Shown: positions 63,127 to 64,000 of the stretch, piece by piece | Position numbering within the stretch: position 1 is the stretch's first letter | How the letters are laid out: every line of letters starts with the position of its first letter | NCBI GenBank assembly: GCA_934466515.1 | Contig: CAKSLH010000005.1 | Coordinates: forward strand, 1-64,000 | Reading direction: 5' to 3' | Length of the DNA stretch: 64,000 nucleotides | DNA from: an uncultured Eubacteriales bacterium | GTDB lineage: Bacteria; Bacillota; Clostridia; Oscillospirales; Acutalibacteraceae | Translations under genes and position numbers: made by a program | The notes under the pieces: model-generated | Told to the model about the DNA's origin: nothing | Databases searched by the model: none | Seen by the model: the letters and a program-made list of their open reading frames with translations, nothing else

Positions 63127-64000
63127 TATTTTCCCTCCTTAGGTGATTTATCGGGCTTAAGATTATTTTGGTCAACAGGCGAAACATCAACAGAAAGAAC
63201 CTCATCCATCGGAATCTTGGTCTGAATTCTCGTCCATTTAGCCGAATCGTCCTTTATAACCGACGGATCTTTCTTCTTATGAAGATTTTCAAAAAGCTTC
63301 TTTAAGTCATACTTATCTCTGATTGATTTGAAAGCAGGGGAGTTGTTATAAATTACTATCAGTATAAGAATGATTGCATAAAGCAGGTTCTGTAATACCG
63401 CAAGGTTGCCGGTAAGAATTGTTGCAAACTCGGTATTGATAAATGTAATAAGCGCAGCGGCTATAATTGAGCCGTTAATTGAGCCTATTCCGCCGAGAAC
63501 TACCATAACGAGAATTTCTATAGAATAGTTGTAACCGAACTTTGAGCTTTGAACATTGTAGTTAGAAAAGCTATAAAGAACGCCCGCGACACCTGCAAAG
63601 AATGATGAAACGATAAACGCAAGAAGCTTATATTTTGTTACGCTGATTCCTGTTGCCTTTGCCGCGATTTCATTGTCACGGATAGAGGTTATAGCTCTTC
63701 CGTGCTTAGAACGCATTAAATTCTGAATTACGGCAAGCGTGATAAGAACTATAATAAAGCAATAAAGATAAAGAACATCCTTATCGTAACGGGGAGTTTC
63801 AAGGCCTAAAGCTCCGCCGAATGATTCCTGACTTGTATTCTGGAAAACAGACTTTACTATTTCACCGAAGCCCAAAGTAACGATTGCAAGATAATCGCCC
63901 TTAAGACGGAGAGCAGGAAGACCGACGACAAATCCGAAGAAAGCCGCGCAAATTCCGCCTACAAGAACAGAAATTACAAATGAGAGAATACCTGTAGAGC
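63126..64000 (-). CDS. livM: Branched-chain amino-acid ABC transporter permease LivM, partial at window end
   Basis: Membrane permease; the 5' end lies beyond base 64000. About 290 residues are visible. The open frame continues upstream past TTG 63875: residues before it read ...LRLKGDYLAIVTLGFGEIVK, the conserved LivM segment, so 63875 is not the start. EAA-like signature near SIRDNEIAAKATGI, helices with VVLGGIGSINGSIIAA. The C-terminal hydrophilic tail (about 60 residues) is longer than typical. Binding protein and livH are presumably upstream. Confidence 0.9.
   Translation of the reverse strand, partial: STGILSFVISVLVGGICAAFFGFVVGLPALRLKGDYLAIVTLGFGEIVKSVFQNTSQESFGGALGLETPRYDKDVLYLYCFIIVLITLAVIQNLMRSKHGRAITSIRDNEIAAKATGISVTKYKLLAFIVSSFFAGVAGVLYSFSNYNVQSSKFGYNYSIEILVMVVLGGIGSINGSIIAAALITFINTEFATILTGNLAVLQNLLYAIILILIVIYNNSPAFKSIRDKYDLKKLFENLHKKKDPSVIKDDSAKWTRIQTKIPMDEVLSVDVSPVDQNNLKPDKSPKEGK

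Overview
The window reads as a stretch of chromosome from an anaerobic, spore-forming Firmicute of the class Clostridia, most likely a gut Ruminococcaceae/Oscillospiraceae-type lineage. The reasons are: sporulation genes (spoIVA, yunB, cwlD, a small Cys-rich 'HCB' type peptide); a class III heat-shock operon ctsR-mcsA-mcsB-clpC with CtsR boxes; a group B type [FeFe] hydrogenase beside a sensory-type one; strong AGGAGG Shine-Dalgarno (SD) sites; frequent TTG starts; and a moderately A+T-rich composition by eye. Nearly all of the DNA is core genome. I see no prophage, insertion sequence or CRISPR array.

Layout. 1-3741: end of a class A penicillin-binding protein and a convergent Na/phosphate cotransporter with a PhoU-like tail. 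3868-7325: rpsB-tsf, then spoIVA behind a good sigma-E-like promoter. 7326-9237: a repeat-rich patch around a hypoxanthine/uracil-DNA glycosylase and a tyrosine recombinase. 9298-15571: two-component system plus a membrane-anchored amidase, then a stand-alone MacB-like ABC exporter with its own operator-like dyad. 15604-18714: tRNA-Leu, yunB, ligA and the Cys-rich peptide. 18807-25620: ctsR operon, cwlD, radA. 25621-29122: Na+/solute symporter, LysR regulator, APH-like kinase. 29131-34041: a five-gene hydrogen-related locus (two thioredoxin-like [2Fe-2S] proteins, PAS-containing sensory hydrogenase, SpoIIE-type phosphatase, group B hydrogenase). 34040-42657 (minus strand): purB, a P-type ATPase with unusual catalytic motifs, and five tRNA anticodon-loop modification or sulfur-transfer genes, packed as one unit. 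42736-52378: nusB-xseA-xseB-ispA-dxs-tlyA-nadK-argR-recN-tyrS. 52412-54395: LacI regulator and EamA transporter. 54362-57281 (minus): asd-dapA-dapB lysine/diaminopimelate operon. 57314-60457: queA-tgt and yajC-TIGR04086. 60493-64000: tRNA-Lys, a ZIP metal transporter and the livM-livG-livF end of a branched-chain amino-acid ABC transporter.

How it fits together. Several operons are single-purpose: protein-arginine phosphorylation and proteolysis (ctsR operon), anticodon-loop modification (trmO-mnmA-tcdA-desulfurase-ttcA, with queA-tgt elsewhere), hydrogen sensing and turnover, and diaminopimelate synthesis for the wall and spore. The most interesting points for follow-up are the hydrogen-sensing locus, the P-type ATPase whose phosphorylation-site and hinge motifs are both altered, RNA hairpins that bury ribosome-binding sites (yunB, the TIGR04086 gene), a structured rpsB leader, and a family of small palindromic intergenic repeats around 7.4-8.25 kb. 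No wholly new multigene system is evident.
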